DNA of 49,604 bases from Azoarcus sp. (GCA_031289095.1 JAITQD010000024.1:1-49604); one strand, 5' to 3'; shown: positions 27,656-38,279, counted from the first letter of the stretch. Program-made: numbers and translations. Notes: generated by a model not told the origin, from the letters alone.

Positions 27656-28972
27656 ATGCCCGTTGCCGCCATTGAATCTCTTGACCACGAGGGCCGTGGA
27701 ATTGCCCGTGCCGGAGGCAAGACCGTGTTCGTCGAAGGCGCGTTGCCGGGCGAGACGGTCGAATACGAAATCCTGCGCAGCAAGCCAAATTATGATCAGG
27801 CCCGTGCACTACGAATTGTCCACGCCAGCGCGCAGCGAGTGACGCCGCGCTGTCCGCATTTCGGCGTCTGTGGCGGCTGTTCGCTTCAGCATCTCGACCC
27901 GCTGGCGCAGGCGGCGGTCAAGCAGCGGGTGATGGAAGACGCCTTCGGCCACATCGCCAAAATGACGCCCGAAGTCATTCTGCCAGCGATCTCCGGCCCC
28001 GTCTGGGGTTATCGCCATCGCGCCCGTCTCGGCGTGAGGCGGGTGCCGGGCCGGGGAGTGCTGATCGGCTTTCATGAGAAGCGGTCGAGTTACATCGCCG
28101 ATCTCGGTGTCTGCCCGGTGCTGCCGCCGCATCTGTCGGCGATGTTGCCGAAATTGCATGAGCTCGTGGAGGCGTCCCCGATTGGCGACCGCATCCCGCA
28201 GATCGAAGTGGCGGTAGGCGAATCCGTGCGTGGGGAGCCTGCCACCGTGTTGGTGTTCCGCCACCTGTTGCCGTTTTCCGATGACGACCTCGCGCGTCTC
28301 GTGGCTTTCGGTGTGGACGAGGGGGTGGAAATCTGGCGGCAGCCGGGCCAGCCGGAGAGCGCGCAGCCGCTGGCGGGCGGCAAAAGCGGCGCGGGACTCG
28401 TTTATTCCCTGCCCGAATTCGGTTTGCGGCTTGCGTTCCGTCCGACCGATTTTACCCAGGTCAATATTCACACCAACCAGGTGTTGATCCGGCGCGCCCT
28501 GCAATTGCTTGACCCCCGCCCCGGTGAGCGCATCGCCGATCTTTTCTGCGGCTTGGGCAATTTCACGTTGCCCATCGCGCGTTGCGGCGCGGCGGCGATC
28601 GGCGTGGAAGGCAGCGATGCGCTTGTTGCGCGCGGCGCGGCCAATGCGCGCGCCAACGGGCTGGAAGCGCGCGTCGTCATGCACGCCGCCAATCTTTTCG
28701 AGACCAGCGAGGACAGCCTTGCCGCGCTCGGCCCGCTCGACAAAATGCTGCTCGACCCGCCGCGCGAGGGCGCGATTGCCGTAGTCAAGGCGATTTCCCG
28801 TGAGCAATCGCCGGCGCGCATCGTCTACGTGTCGTGCAATCCCGCGACGCTCGCCCGTGACGCCGCCGTGCTGGTGCGGGAAAAAGGCTACGTGTTGCGC
28901 GGCGCAGGCGTCGTCAACATGTTTCCGCATACCTCGCACGTCGAAACGGTCGCGTTGTTCGAGCGTTGCTGA
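27656..28972 (+). CDS. rlmD: 23S rRNA (uracil-1939-C5)-methyltransferase RlmD
   Basis: 438 residues, as for RlmD/RumA. It methylates U1939 of 23S rRNA with SAM. The N-terminal TRAM domain is followed by the [4Fe-4S] ligands in CPHFGVCGGC (Cys66, Cys72, Cys75) and a fourth Cys153 (ADLGVCPVL). The C-terminal Rossmann domain shows DLFCGLGNFTLPIA (SAM), LLDPPREGA and the nucleophile Cys394 in VYVSCNPATLARD. The presence of the Fe-S cysteines and overall length favour RlmD over TrmA or RlmC. It ends 7 bases before the convergent PiT transporter stop. Confidence 0.93.
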   Translation: MPVAAIESLDHEGRGIARAGGKTVFVEGALPGETVEYEILRSKPNYDQARALRIVHASAQRVTPRCPHFGVCGGCSLQHLDPLAQAAVKQRVMEDAFGHIAKMTPEVILPAISGPVWGYRHRARLGVRRVPGRGVLIGFHEKRSSYIADLGVCPVLPPHLSAMLPKLHELVEASPIGDRIPQIEVAVGESVRGEPATVLVFRHLLPFSDDDLARLVAFGVDEGVEIWRQPGQPESAQPLAGGKSGAGLVYSLPEFGLRLAFRPTDFTQVNIHTNQVLIRRALQLLDPRPGERIADLFCGLGNFTLPIARCGAAAIGVEGSDALVARGAANARANGLEARVVMHAANLFETSEDSLAALGPLDKMLLDPPREGAIAVVKAISREQSPARIVYVSCNPATLARDAAVLVREKGYVLRGAGVVNMFPHTSHVETVALFERC

Positions 28973-28979
28973 AGCCGGA

Positions 28980-30563
28980 TTACCTTAGAACGATATTCAG
29001 CAGATAAAACACCCCGGCGGCCATGAAAGCGGAGGCGGGCACGGTAATCAGCCAGGCGGCCACGATTTTCTTGACCTGGGCGCGTTTGACCACTTCCCGG
29101 CGATAAACTTTTTTCAGGCTTTTACGCTCCGGTTTGGAAAAATTGGCCGGATCGGCGCTCAGTTTGGACTGGCGTTTCAGCTCCGCCAGCATCTCGCCCT
29201 TTTCCTTGAGCGGCGCGGCATTGAAGCGGTCGAGAAAGGCGTCGATGGCTGCCTGGTCGTTTTCCGGGTGATGAGCGCGGATTTCTTCTTCGATGCGGGC
29301 ATAGCGGGTCAGCCAGTATTCGCGCAAAAATCCCACGCCAAACACACCGCCCACCGCGATGTGGGTGGAACTGACCGGCAATCCGAGATGGCTGGCGACG
29401 ATGACCGTCACCGTGGCGGAAATGGCGACGCAAAAGGCGCTGATCTTGTCCAGTTCGGTGATTTCCGACCCTACGGCATGGATGACCCTGGGGCCATACA
29501 GGCCCAGTCCCACCGAAATGCCGAAAGCCCCGACGACCATCACCCAGAGCGGAATTGCCGCCTGCACCGCGACACCATCTGCGTGGGGGCTTGAAAGCGC
29601 ATCGTAAATCGCGGCGAGCGGCCCGACGGCATTGGCCACGTCGTTGGCGCCGTGCGCGAAACTCAGGAGCGCAGCGGAAAAAATGAGCGGCACGGTGAAC
29701 AACTGGTTGACGCTTTCCTTGTCGTTGCTCATTTGCGGCAAGCGGGTGCGCAGCAACGGACGCAGAAGTGAGAAGACGGCGACTCCCACCGCAAGCCCAA
29801 TCATCCCGGCTTGCAGCGGCGTCGTTTTCCAGACCTTGCCAAGCCCTTTCATCAGCAGGTAGGCAGTAAACACCCATGCCATAAAACCCACCAGGAACGG
29901 CACGTTTTTCACTGCGGCGACCGCCATGTTCTCCTTGCTGGTAATCGTGTGGCGGGCGAAGGCAAGCATGAGTGCCGCGCACAGCCCGCCCAGCACCGGA
30001 GAAATCACCCAGCTAGCGGCGATTCCCGCCATCATTTTCCATTGCACTACTTCGGCCCCGACCGCCATGATGCCCGCGCCGAGCACCGCGCCGACGATGG
30101 AATGCGTCGTGGAAACCGGCGCGCCGACGGCGGTGGCGATGTTGAGCCACAATGCGCCCGCGAGCAGCGCTGCCATCATCAGCAGGATGAAGGTTTCGCC
30201 CTGCGGAATGCGGGTTGGGTCGATGATGCCGTTGCGGATCGTGGTGATGACGTCGCCGCCTGCGATCAGCGCGCCCGCCGATTCAAAAATGGCGGCAATC
30301 GCCAGCGCGCCGGCCATCGTGATGGCGCGCGACCCCACCGCCGGGCCGACGTTGTTGGCGACATCGTTGGCCCCGATATTCATCGCCATGTACCCGCCGA
30401 TCATTGCCGCAATGACCAGCATGACCGCGTTGTGACCCTCCGCCAACGTGCTGGCGTAAAGCATGACGCAGACGATGAAGAAAAGCGCGATACCCAGGCG
30501 GGAAACTTCTGTTCTCCCCTTTTTAGTGGCTTTTTCTATTTCCTTGATGTCCTGAAGCTCCAT
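28980..30563 (-). CDS. pit: PiT-family inorganic phosphate transporter
   Basis: 527 residues with about ten to twelve membrane segments. The two inverted PiT signature repeats are present: GANDVANNVGPAVGS in the N-terminal half and GANDVANAVGPLAA in the C-terminal half. PiT proteins import phosphate (often as a metal-phosphate complex) with protons across the inner membrane. A charged loop of about 80 residues (RIEEEIRAHHPENDQAAI...) precedes the last helix. A cytoplasmic N-terminal tail (MELQDIKEIEKATKKGRTE) is longer than in E. coli PitA. There is no phoU-like PiT accessory gene next to it. Substrate inferred from family; sulfate permeases of the same superfamily are possible given the nearby cys genes, but less likely. 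Confidence 0.88.
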   Translation of the reverse strand: MELQDIKEIEKATKKGRTEVSRLGIALFFIVCVMLYASTLAEGHNAVMLVIAAMIGGYMAMNIGANDVANNVGPAVGSRAITMAGALAIAAIFESAGALIAGGDVITTIRNGIIDPTRIPQGETFILLMMAALLAGALWLNIATAVGAPVSTTHSIVGAVLGAGIMAVGAEVVQWKMMAGIAASWVISPVLGGLCAALMLAFARHTITSKENMAVAAVKNVPFLVGFMAWVFTAYLLMKGLGKVWKTTPLQAGMIGLAVGVAVFSLLRPLLRTRLPQMSNDKESVNQLFTVPLIFSAALLSFAHGANDVANAVGPLAAIYDALSSPHADGVAVQAAIPLWVMVVGAFGISVGLGLYGPRVIHAVGSEITELDKISAFCVAISATVTVIVASHLGLPVSSTHIAVGGVFGVGFLREYWLTRYARIEEEIRAHHPENDQAAIDAFLDRFNAAPLKEKGEMLAELKRQSKLSADPANFSKPERKSLKKVYRREVVKRAQVKKIVAAWLITVPASAFMAAGVFYLLNIVLR

Positions 30564-30662
30564 GCGGACTCCATTCCTTTATCATTTCCGCTCGCGTCGA
30601 GCGCACATTATTCTACCGGGAAAACGCCATGCACTGAAACTGCATCGGAATATTTCAGATGG

Positions 30663-30929
<267 letters not shown>

Positions 30930-30949
30930 TTATTTGTACTCGCTTTAGT

Positions 30950-30978
30950 TTGACGATGAAGGCGAATGTCATTATAAT
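30950..30978 (+). promoter_or_regulatory. Consensus sigma-70 promoter for the first sulfate-binding protein gene
   Basis: TTGACG (30950-30955) and TATAAT (30973-30978) are separated by exactly 17 bases, an almost perfect housekeeping promoter pointing to the gene at 31069. The expected start site leaves a leader of about 85 bases, AT-rich in its first half. It lies just upstream of, and antiparallel to, the truncated cas2e 5' end. Confidence 0.85.
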
Positions 30979-31068
30979 CTAAAGAGATGAATATTACATT
31001 TTTTATTCTATTTCACATTTACAGGACGGGTAGAGTGTCATCTTTCCAAACCCGAAAGAGGACAAACC

Positions 31069-32088
31069 ATGAAGCAATCCACAACTTTCCGTACGTTGTT
31101 CGCGGGTGTCGCGGCGGCGGCGATTTCGGCAGGCGCCTGGGCTGACCAGACGCTGCTCAACGTTTCCTACGATCCGACGCGCGAGCTTTACCAGGAGTTC
31201 AACGCCGAGTTCGCCAAGCACTGGAAGGCGAGCACCGGTGAAACCGTGACGCTCAAGCAGTCGCATGGCGGTTCCGGCAAACAGGCGCGTTCGGTCATCG
31301 ACGGACTGGAAGCCGACGTGGTGACGCTGGCGCTCGCCTACGACATCGACGAAATCGCCGAACTGGCAAACAAGTTGCCGAAGGACTGGCAAAAGGCGTT
31401 CCCCAACAACAGCGCACCCTATACCTCGACCATCGTTTTCCTGGTGCGCAAGGGTAATCCCAAGGGCATCAAGGACTGGAACGACCTGGTCAAGCCCGGA
31501 GTGGAAGTGATTACCCCCAATCCCAAGACCTCGGGCGGCGCACGCTGGAATTACCTCGCCGCTTGGGGCTATGCGCTCAAGAAAAACGGCAACGACGAGG
31601 CCAAGGCACGCGATTTCGTGGCAAAGCTGTTCAAGCAGGTGCCGGTGCTCGATTCAGGCGCGCGTGGTTCGACCAATACCTTCGTGCAGCGCGGCATTGG
31701 CGACGTGCTGTTGGCGTGGGAAAACGAGGCTTTATTGTCGATCAACGAACTGGGGCCGGATAAATTCGAGATCATCGCGCCGTCGCTTTCCATTCTCGCC
31801 GAGCCGCCAGTGGCTATCGTCGAGGGTGTGGCGAAGAAACATGGCACGGAAAAGCTGGCGAAAGCCTATCTCGACTACCTGTATTCGCCGGTCGGGCAAA
31901 AGATCGCAGCGAAGAACTACTACCGTCCGCGTCAGCCAGAACATGCCGACAAGGCCGATCTGGCCCGCTTTCCCAAGCTCGACCTGATCACCATCGACGG
32001 CGCATTCGGCGGCTGGCAAAAAACGCAGAAAGCACACTTCTCAGACGGCGGTATTTTCGACCAGATCTACGCGCCAAGCAGCAAGTAA
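31069..32088 (+). CDS. sbp: Periplasmic sulfate-binding protein (paralogue 1)
   Basis: 339 residues. A Sec signal peptide (1-25, ending AGAWA) precedes the mature start [16 protein letters not shown], the family hallmark. [21 protein letters not shown] and the [15 protein letters not shown] stretch are the sulfate/thiosulfate-binding signatures of Sbp/CysP. It binds sulfate in the periplasm and delivers it to the CysTWA importer encoded downstream. It has its own consensus promoter and a terminator (32115-32161), so it is transcribed as a separate unit from the paralogue that follows. Sulfate versus thiosulfate preference cannot be told from sequence. Confidence 0.92.
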   Translation: MKQSTTFRTLFAGVAAAAISAGAWADQTLLNVSYDPTRELYQEFNAEFAKHWKASTGETVTLKQSHGGSGKQARSVIDGLEADVVTLALAYDIDEIAELANKLPKDWQKAFPNNSAPYTSTIVFLVRKGNPKGIKDWNDLVKPGVEVITPNPKTSGGARWNYLAAWGYALKKNGNDEAKARDFVAKLFKQVPVLDSGARGSTNTFVQRGIGDVLLAWENEALLSINELGPDKFEIIAPSLSILAEPPVAIVEGVAKKHGTEKLAKAYLDYLYSPVGQKIAAKNYYRPRQPEHADKADLARFPKLDLITIDGAFGGWQKTQKAHFSDGGIFDQIYAPSSK

Positions 32089-32114
32089 GCGCAACGTACC
32101 GGCGTGTGCCCGGG

Positions 32115-32161
32115 CGGCGGGGATAAAGACCTTGCACGGTTTTCATCCCCGCCGTGTTTTT
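32115..32161 (+). terminator. Rho-independent terminator after sbp paralogue 1
   Basis: CGGCGGGGAT (32115-32124) pairs with ATCCCCGCCG (32145-32154), a 10-bp stem followed by TGTTTTT. It separates the two sulfate-binding protein genes. Confidence 0.75.
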
Positions 32162-32248
32162 GCCTGCGTGGTGCGGAAGAGCCGCGCCGGGCGAGGCTTT
32201 CTTGGCGGACAGGATGCCCCAACCATCCGGGGATGATCGGTCGATTCA

Positions 32249-32332
32249 CTTATAACCTTAAGCTATATAAAATAAAGTTTTTATTTTTAGAAAATCTTTA
32301 CCTGTCCATTACACTGCACCGCGTCAATATTC
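32249..32332 (+). promoter_or_regulatory. AT-rich presumed CysB-activated promoter region of the cys operon
   Basis: A sharply AT-rich stretch (32249-32298, including TATATAAAATAAAG) stands out in GC-rich DNA directly before the second sulfate-binding protein gene. No consensus -35 is present. This is what is expected of a promoter depending on the LysR-type activator CysB, whose gene ends this operon. CysB sites are too degenerate to place by eye. Confidence 0.4.
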
Positions 32333-32345
32333 AAGGAGGCCTCCC

Positions 32346-33356
32346 ATGCTGAAAAAACGACCCTGGAGCCGTGCGCTCGCCGTCCTGCTCGCCTTGGGCG
32401 TCAGTACGGGCGCGCAGGCGGGCACGACTCTGCTCAACGTTTCGTACGACGTATCGCGCGAACTGTACAAGGACATCGACCCCGCGTTTTCCGCGCGCTG
32501 GAAGGCGGAGAGCGGAGAGGATGTGACGGTCAAGCAGTCGCACGGCGGTTCCAGCAAACAGGCGCTCTCGGTAGCGGAGGGGCTGGAAGCCGATGTGGTG
32601 ACGATGAACCAGGCCCCCGACATCGACCTGCTTGTCGAACGCGGCGGACTGGTGGCGGCGGACTGGCGGCAACGTTTTCCGCACGGCGCTTCGCCCTACA
32701 CCACGATTTCCGTGTTTCTGGTGCGCAAGGGCAACCCCAAAGGCATCAAAGACTGGGACGATCTGGCGCGCGAGGGGGTACAGGTGATCGTGCCCAATCC
32801 CAAGGTTTCGGGCAACGGGCGCTATACCTACCTCGCGGCCTGGGGCCATGCGCTGGCGAAGACTGGCAGCGCGGACGGTGCGCGCGATTTCGTGCGCAAA
32901 CTGTTCGCCAACGTGCCGGTGCTCGACGGCGGCGGGCGCGGTGCAACCACGACCTTCACGCAACGCGACACGGGCGACGTGCTGGTGACGTTCGAGAACG
33001 AGGCTATTCTGATTGCCCGTGAACTGGGCGCGGGCAAGTTCGACGTGGTGTACCCGTCGAATTCCATTGAGGCGTCTGCGCCGGTCGCAGTGGTCGACAA
33101 GGTGGCGTCCCGCCGCAGTACGCAACGGCAGGCCAAGGCTTACCTGGATTTCCTGTTCTCGCCCGAAGGGCAGGAAATCATCGCCCGCCACAATTTCCGC
33201 CCGCGCGATGAGCAGGTGCTGGCCCACAACGCCAGCCGCTTTCCGGCGATCCGTACCTTCACCGTGGAACAGACCTTCGGCGGCTGGGACAAGGCACAGG
33301 CGCACTTCGCCGACGGCGGCGCCTACGATCAAATCATTTCTGCCGCCAAACGCTGA
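32346..33356 (+). CDS. Periplasmic sulfate-binding protein (paralogue 2)
   Basis: 336 residues. Signal peptide 1-25 (ending TGAQA), then [17 protein letters not shown], the same family start as the upstream paralogue. KQSHGGSSKQALSVAEGLEAD and [15 protein letters not shown] are shared nearly word for word, while other parts differ clearly, so this is an old duplication or a CysP/Sbp-type pair. An AAGGAGG ribosome-binding site precedes the ATG. Its TGA overlaps the cysT ATG by one base (TGATG), so it is the first gene of the sulfate operon and its product is likely the main partner of the transporter. Confidence 0.92.
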   Translation: MLKKRPWSRALAVLLALGVSTGAQAGTTLLNVSYDVSRELYKDIDPAFSARWKAESGEDVTVKQSHGGSSKQALSVAEGLEADVVTMNQAPDIDLLVERGGLVAADWRQRFPHGASPYTTISVFLVRKGNPKGIKDWDDLAREGVQVIVPNPKVSGNGRYTYLAAWGHALAKTGSADGARDFVRKLFANVPVLDGGGRGATTTFTQRDTGDVLVTFENEAILIARELGAGKFDVVYPSNSIEASAPVAVVDKVASRRSTQRQAKAYLDFLFSPEGQEIIARHNFRPRDEQVLAHNASRFPAIRTFTVEQTFGGWDKAQAHFADGGAYDQIISAAKR

Positions 33357-34186
33357 TGGCCAGATCGACTCGCGTTCTCCCGGGCTTTGGCCCGACGCTG
33401 GGCCTGACCCTCACCTGGTTGTCGCTCATCGTCCTGTTGCCGCTCGCCTCGGTATTCCTGAAAGCATCCAACCTGTCGCTGTCGGAGTTTTGGAACGTCG
33501 TGAGCGCACCACGGGTGGTTGCCTCGTACAAACTCTCGTTTGGCATGTCGCTGTCGGCGGCGGCAATCAACGCCGTCTTTGGCCTGATGCTGGCTTGGTG
33601 CCTGGTGCGTTACCGCTTTCCCGGAAAACGCCTGGTCGACGCGCTGATCGACCTGCCCTTCGCGCTGCCCACGGCGGTGGCCGGCATCGCGCTCACCGCG
33701 CTGTACGCGAAAAACGGCTGGATTGGGCAATGGCTCGAACCATTGGGCATTCAGGTGGCGTTCAAGCCGCTGGGGGTGCTGGTGGCGCTGGTGTTCATCG
33801 GGCTGCCTTTCGTGGTGCGCACCGTGCAACCGGTGCTTGAAGACCTTGATGTCGAACACGAAGAAGCCGCCGCCAGTCTGGGCGCAGGACGTGGGCAGAC
33901 CTTCCGCTATGTGCTGCTGCCGGTGCTGCTGCCGGCGCTGCTCACCGGCTTCACGCTTGCCTTCGCGCGCGCCGTGGGCGAATACGGCTCGGTGATCTTT
34001 ATCGCTGGCAATATTCCAATGATCTCGGAGATCACCCCCTTGATGATCATCACCAAGCTCGAACAATACGATTACGTCGGCGCGACGGCGGTGGCGGAAG
34101 TCATGCTGCTGATCTCCTTTGCACTGCTGCTGCTCATCAACGGCTTGCAGGCTTGGACTGCCCGGCGCACGGGGAGGGATCGCTGA
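33356..34186 (+). CDS. cysT: Sulfate ABC transporter permease CysT
   Basis: 276 residues with about six membrane segments. It is one of the two inner-membrane permeases of the sulfate/thiosulfate importer. The binding-protein-dependent transport signature ([21 protein letters not shown], the EAA loop that contacts CysA) lies around residues 163-183. [13 protein letters not shown] is the family's second-helix motif. It is coupled by TGATG overlaps to the binding protein upstream and to cysW downstream. Confidence 0.95.
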   Translation: MARSTRVLPGFGPTLGLTLTWLSLIVLLPLASVFLKASNLSLSEFWNVVSAPRVVASYKLSFGMSLSAAAINAVFGLMLAWCLVRYRFPGKRLVDALIDLPFALPTAVAGIALTALYAKNGWIGQWLEPLGIQVAFKPLGVLVALVFIGLPFVVRTVQPVLEDLDVEHEEAAASLGAGRGQTFRYVLLPVLLPALLTGFTLAFARAVGEYGSVIFIAGNIPMISEITPLMIITKLEQYDYVGATAVAEVMLLISFALLLLINGLQAWTARRTGRDR

Positions 34187-35091
34187 TGGCGACGGCAGCC
34201 ACTCTGCGGCGCAGCGTCGATCCGGCGGCGCGTTTTGAAGCGCGTTCCGCCACGCGCGAAGCACCGTGGGTGAAACGAACCCTGCTCGCGGTGGCGCTTT
34301 CCTTTTTCGCTTTGTTCCTGCTGATGCCGCTCATCGCAGTGTTCATCGAAGCGTTGCGCAAAGGCTGGGAGACGTATTTCACCGCGCTCATCGAACCGGA
34401 CGCGCTGGCCTCGATCCGGCTCACCCTGCTTGCGGCGGGCATCGCTGTACCGCTCAACCTCGTTTTCGGCGTGTCGGCGGCGTGGGCGATCGCCAAGTTT
34501 GAATTTCGCGGCAAGCATTTCCTCATCACCCTCATCGACCTGCCGTTCTCGGTGTCGCCGGTCATCGCGGGCCTGGTCTACATCCTGATGTTTGGCGCGC
34601 ATGGCTGGTTCGGGCCTTGGCTTAACGAACACGACATCCGGATCGTCTTCGCCGTGCCCGGCATCGTGCTCGCCACCATTTTCGTCACCTTCCCGTTTGT
34701 CGCACGCGAACTGATCCCACTCATGCAGGCGCAGGGGCGGGAAGAAGAAGAAGCCGCCATCGTGCTCGGTGCAAATGGCTGGCGCACCTTCTGGCACGTC
34801 ACCCTGCCCAACATCCGCTGGGGGTTGCTCTATGGCGTCATTCTCTGCAACGCCCGCGCCATGGGCGAATTCGGCGCGGTCAGCGTCGTGTCGGGCCACA
34901 TTCGCGGCGAAACCAACACCATGCCGCTACAAGTGGAAATTCTCTACAACGAATACCAGTTCGCCGCCGCCTTCGCCGTGGCGTCGCTGTTGGCGCTGCT
35001 GGCGCTGGTGACGTTGGGCATCAAATCATGGGTCGAGCACAACGCGGCGCGCTCCGGCCCGGCAGCACAGGACGAGGCAACCGCATCATGA
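34186..35091 (+). CDS. cysW: Sulfate ABC transporter permease CysW
   Basis: 301 residues; the second permease of the sulfate importer. After a 35-residue cytoplasmic lead, about six membrane segments follow. The EAA loop reads [21 protein letters not shown], and [13 protein letters not shown] matches the CysW version of the second-helix motif. I use the ATG at 34186, which shares its A with the cysT stop (TGATG), instead of an in-frame ATG 33 bases upstream inside cysT. The stop overlaps the cysA start as ATGA. Confidence 0.95.
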   Translation: MATAATLRRSVDPAARFEARSATREAPWVKRTLLAVALSFFALFLLMPLIAVFIEALRKGWETYFTALIEPDALASIRLTLLAAGIAVPLNLVFGVSAAWAIAKFEFRGKHFLITLIDLPFSVSPVIAGLVYILMFGAHGWFGPWLNEHDIRIVFAVPGIVLATIFVTFPFVARELIPLMQAQGREEEEAAIVLGANGWRTFWHVTLPNIRWGLLYGVILCNARAMGEFGAVSVVSGHIRGETNTMPLQVEILYNEYQFAAAFAVASLLALLALVTLGIKSWVEHNAARSGPAAQDEATAS

Positions 35092-36167
35092 GCATCCAGG
35101 TTCGCAACATCTTCAAGCGTTTCGGCGCTTTTACCGCACTCGACGACGTAACGCTCGACTTCCCCACCGGCGAACTGGTGGCGCTTCTGGGGCCGTCGGG
35201 CTGCGGTAAAACCACGCTGCTGCGCATCATTGCCGGGCTGGAAAAAGCCGATGCCGGACAAGTGCTGCTCGAAGGCGATGACGCCTCCGACAAGCGCGTG
35301 CGTGAGCGCCAAGTGGGTTTCGTCTTCCAGCACTACGCGCTTTTCCGGCACATGACGGTATTCGACAATGTTGCCTTTGGCCTGCGCATGAAGCCGCGCA
35401 AACAACGCCACGCCGAGCAGGAAATCCGCAAAAGAGTGCAACGTCTGCTCGAACTGGTGCAACTCGACTGGCTGGCGGGCCGCTTTCCGTCGCAACTCTC
35501 CGGCGGCCAGCGCCAGCGCATCGCGCTTGCCCGCGCCTTGGCGGTCGAGCCGCGCGTGCTGCTGCTCGATGAGCCTTTTGGCGCGCTCGACGCCAAAGTC
35601 AGAAAAGAGTTGCGGCGATGGCTGCGGCAACTGCACGACGAGCTGCACATTACCTCTATTTTTGTCACCCACGACCAGGAAGAAGCGCTGGAAGTCGCTG
35701 ACCGCGTCGTGTTGATGCACAAGGGCCGTATCGAACAGATCGGCACGCCGGAAGAAGTCTACCGCCAGCCGGGGACGCCTTTCGTGTACAGCTTTCTGGG
35801 CGCGGTCAACCTCTTTCATGGCCGCGTCGATGGCGAAGGCGTGCGGGTGGGCGGCGACTTGCTGCCGGGGTCGGCGCAGGCAGGCGGCCCGGCTGAGGGC
35901 GCACGGGTCATGGCCTTTGCCCGCCCCTATGAGCTTGACATCGTGGTGAGCGAAGAGCCGGGCGACGGCATGGCGGCGAAAGTAAGCCGGGCGCTTTCCT
36001 TCGGCGTCACAACCCGAATCGAACTCGAAGGCCTCGAAGGCCAGCATTACGAAGTCGAACTCACGCGCGAGCGCGCCGAAGCGCTTGGCCTGACGGTTGG
36101 GCAGGCGGTGCGTCTGGTGCCGTCCAACCTGCGTATTTTTGAATACGAAGAAGGCGCGGGTATCTGA
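35088..36167 (+). CDS. cysA: Sulfate/thiosulfate import ATP-binding protein CysA
   Basis: 359 residues. The ATPase that powers sulfate uptake. Walker [11 protein letters not shown]-loop FVFQHYALF, signature [15 protein letters not shown], Walker [12 protein letters not shown] and the H-loop [10 protein letters not shown] are all intact. From about residue 240 a regulatory beta-domain (TOBE-like) follows, typical of CysA. The ATG at 35088 ([20 protein letters not shown]) overlaps the cysW stop; an upstream in-frame ATG lies inside cysW and lacks homology. cysB follows after 27 bases. Confidence 0.96.
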   Translation: MSIQVRNIFKRFGAFTALDDVTLDFPTGELVALLGPSGCGKTTLLRIIAGLEKADAGQVLLEGDDASDKRVRERQVGFVFQHYALFRHMTVFDNVAFGLRMKPRKQRHAEQEIRKRVQRLLELVQLDWLAGRFPSQLSGGQRQRIALARALAVEPRVLLLDEPFGALDAKVRKELRRWLRQLHDELHITSIFVTHDQEEALEVADRVVLMHKGRIEQIGTPEEVYRQPGTPFVYSFLGAVNLFHGRVDGEGVRVGGDLLPGSAQAGGPAEGARVMAFARPYELDIVVSEEPGDGMAAKVSRALSFGVTTRIELEGLEGQHYEVELTRERAEALGLTVGQAVRLVPSNLRIFEYEEGAGI

Positions 36168-36194
36168 AAGCGTGAAAGCGACAGGGAGCGGGAA

Positions 36195-37130
36195 ATGAAT
36201 TTCCAGCAATTGCGCATCATCCGGGAAACGGCGCGGCGCGGCTTCAACCTCACCGCGGTCGGCAACGCGCTGTTTACCTCGCAGTCAGGCGTCTCCAAGC
36301 ACATCAAAGACCTGGAAGATGAAATCGGCCTCGAACTGTTCGTACGCCGGGGCAAACGCCTGCTCGGACTGACCGAGCCGGGCAGAGAGGTGCTGGTCAT
36401 GGTCGAACGCATGCTGCTCGACGCTGCCAACATCAAGCGTCTGGCCGAACAATACGCGAGCACCGACGCCGGTCGGCTCACCGTGGCCACCACCCACACC
36501 CAGGCGCGCTATGCCCTGCCGCCGGTCGTCACCGCCTTCAAGCACGAATTTCCCAAGGTACACCTCAAACTGCACCAGGGCAGCCCGGCGGAAATCGTAC
36601 AAATGCTGCTCGATGGAGAAGCCGACATCGGCGTGGCGACGGAGAACCTCGTCACCGCGCCCGAACTGGTGTCGTTTCCGTATTACAGTTGGCATCACGC
36701 CGTCATCGTCCCCACCGGTCATCCGCTTGCCGCCGTCACGCCGCTCACCCTGGCTGCCGTGGCCGACTACCCGATCATCACCTACCACGAAGGCTTCACC
36801 GGTCGTGCCCGTGTCGACAGCGCCTTCGCCGCCGAAGGGCTTGCGCCCGAAATCGTCATGTCGGCGCTAGATGCTGATGTCATCAAAGCTTACGTCGCGC
36901 TTGGGCTGGGCATCGGCATCGTCGCCTCCATGGCGTTTGAAGCCGCGCGCGACACCGACGTCGTTTTGCTGGAGAGCGAGAGCCTTTTCCCGGAAAACGT
37001 CACCCGCATCGCGGTGCGGCGCGGCCAATACCTGCGCGGCTTCGCCTATCGCTTCATGGAACTGTGCTCGCCGGAACTGACCGAGGAACAGGTCGTCACC
37101 AGCCTGGCCGTGGAGACGGTGGCGGGGTGA
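36195..37130 (+). CDS. cysB: LysR-type regulator CysB (Cbl-like)
   Basis: 311 residues. An N-terminal winged HTH (MNFQQLRIIRETARRGFNLT to about residue 60) is followed by a LysR substrate-binding domain. TTHTQARYALPPVV and the GSPAEIVQMLLDGEADIG segment are characteristic of CysB/Cbl, which sense N-acetylserine and sulfide/sulfate to control cysteine biosynthesis genes. GGGAGCGGG lies 5 bases before the ATG. Its position at the end of the sulfate operon implies that it regulates the operon it belongs to. Distinguishing CysB from its paralogue Cbl needs phylogeny. Confidence 0.92.
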   Translation: MNFQQLRIIRETARRGFNLTAVGNALFTSQSGVSKHIKDLEDEIGLELFVRRGKRLLGLTEPGREVLVMVERMLLDAANIKRLAEQYASTDAGRLTVATTHTQARYALPPVVTAFKHEFPKVHLKLHQGSPAEIVQMLLDGEADIGVATENLVTAPELVSFPYYSWHHAVIVPTGHPLAAVTPLTLAAVADYPIITYHEGFTGRARVDSAFAAEGLAPEIVMSALDADVIKAYVALGLGIGIVASMAFEAARDTDVVLLESESLFPENVTRIAVRRGQYLRGFAYRFMELCSPELTEEQVVTSLAVETVAG

Positions 37131-37187
37131 GCTTTGCGTGACGGCACGGCGTGTCCGGTATGACTCGTATGTGCTGGCGGCGGCGCC

Positions 37188-38279
37188 TCACACATTGAAC
37201 AAAAAGTTCATGACATCCCCATCCTTCACCACGTAGTCTTTGCCTTCCGCCCGCATTTTTCCCGCTTCCTTTGCGCCGTTTTCCCCTTTGTACTGGATGA
37301 AATCATCGTAGGCGATGGTCTGCGCCCGGATGAAGCCGCGCTCGAAATCGGTGTGGATGACGCCAGCAGCCCTGGGGGCAGTGTCGCCGATGTGGATGGT
37401 CCAGGCGCGCACTTCCTTTACCCCGGCGGTGAAATAGGTTTGCAGGCCAAGGAGCTTGTAGCCGGCGCGGATGAGACGGTCGAGGCCAGGTTCTTCCAGC
37501 CCCATGGATTCGAGAAAGTCCTTTTTGTCGGCCTCGTCGAGGTCGGCGATTTCGGCCTCAATGGCGGCACAGAGGGCGACGACTTCCGCGCCCTCGCTGG
37601 CGGCGCGCTCCTGCACGGTTTGCAGGTAGGGATTGGCGGTAAAGCCGTCTTCGGCCACGTTGGCGATGTAGAGCACGGGCTTGTCGGTGATGAGGCAGAG
37701 GGGCTTGAGAAGGGCGCGTTCTTCTTTGCCAAGCGCCAGTGCGCGTACGGGCTGCCCGGCGTCGAGCTGGGCAAGGCTTTTTTCCAGCACCGCAAGGATC
37801 GCCTTGGCTTCCTTGTCGCCCGCCGCCGCCGGGCGCTTGTAGCGGGCGATGGCCTTGTCGACGGTGGCGAGGTCGGCGAGCGCCAGTTCGGTGTCGATGA
37901 TTTCGATGTCGCGCAAGGGGTCGATGCCGCCGGAGACGTGTACAACGTTGTCGTCGGCGAAACAGCGCACGACGTGCACGATGGCGTCGGTTTCGCGGAT
38001 GTTGGCGAGAAACTGGTTGCCCAGTCCTTCGCCCTTGCTCGCGCCTGCGACCAGACCGGCGATGTCGACGAATTCGACGATGGCGGGCTGGATTTTCTGC
38101 GGTTTGACGATTTCAGACAGTTGGGCGAGGCGGGCGTCGGGCACTTCGACGATGCCGACGTTGGGCTCGATGGTGCAGAACGGGTAGTTTGCCGCTTCGA
38201 TGCCGGCCTTGGTGAGGGCGTTGAAGAGGGTGGATTTGCCAACGTTGGGCAGACCAACGATGCCGCATTTCAGACTCAT
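37188..38279 (-). CDS. ychF: Ribosome-binding ATPase YchF
   Basis: 363 residues, the exact size of bacterial YchF. This Obg-family P-loop protein prefers ATP over GTP and binds ribosomes. G1 is GLPNVGKST (residues 8-16), G3 [20 protein letters not shown], and the C-terminal TGS domain begins near [17 protein letters not shown] and ends in [10 protein letters not shown]. Its ATG overlaps the pth stop as ATGA; pth-ychF pairing is widely conserved. It converges with cysB with only a short gap. Confidence 0.97.
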   Translation of the reverse strand: MSLKCGIVGLPNVGKSTLFNALTKAGIEAANYPFCTIEPNVGIVEVPDARLAQLSEIVKPQKIQPAIVEFVDIAGLVAGASKGEGLGNQFLANIRETDAIVHVVRCFADDNVVHVSGGIDPLRDIEIIDTELALADLATVDKAIARYKRPAAAGDKEAKAILAVLEKSLAQLDAGQPVRALALGKEERALLKPLCLITDKPVLYIANVAEDGFTANPYLQTVQERAASEGAEVVALCAAIEAEIADLDEADKKDFLESMGLEEPGLDRLIRAGYKLLGLQTYFTAGVKEVRAWTIHIGDTAPRAAGVIHTDFERGFIRAQTIAYDDFIQYKGENGAKEAGKMRAEGKDYVVKDGDVMNFLFNV

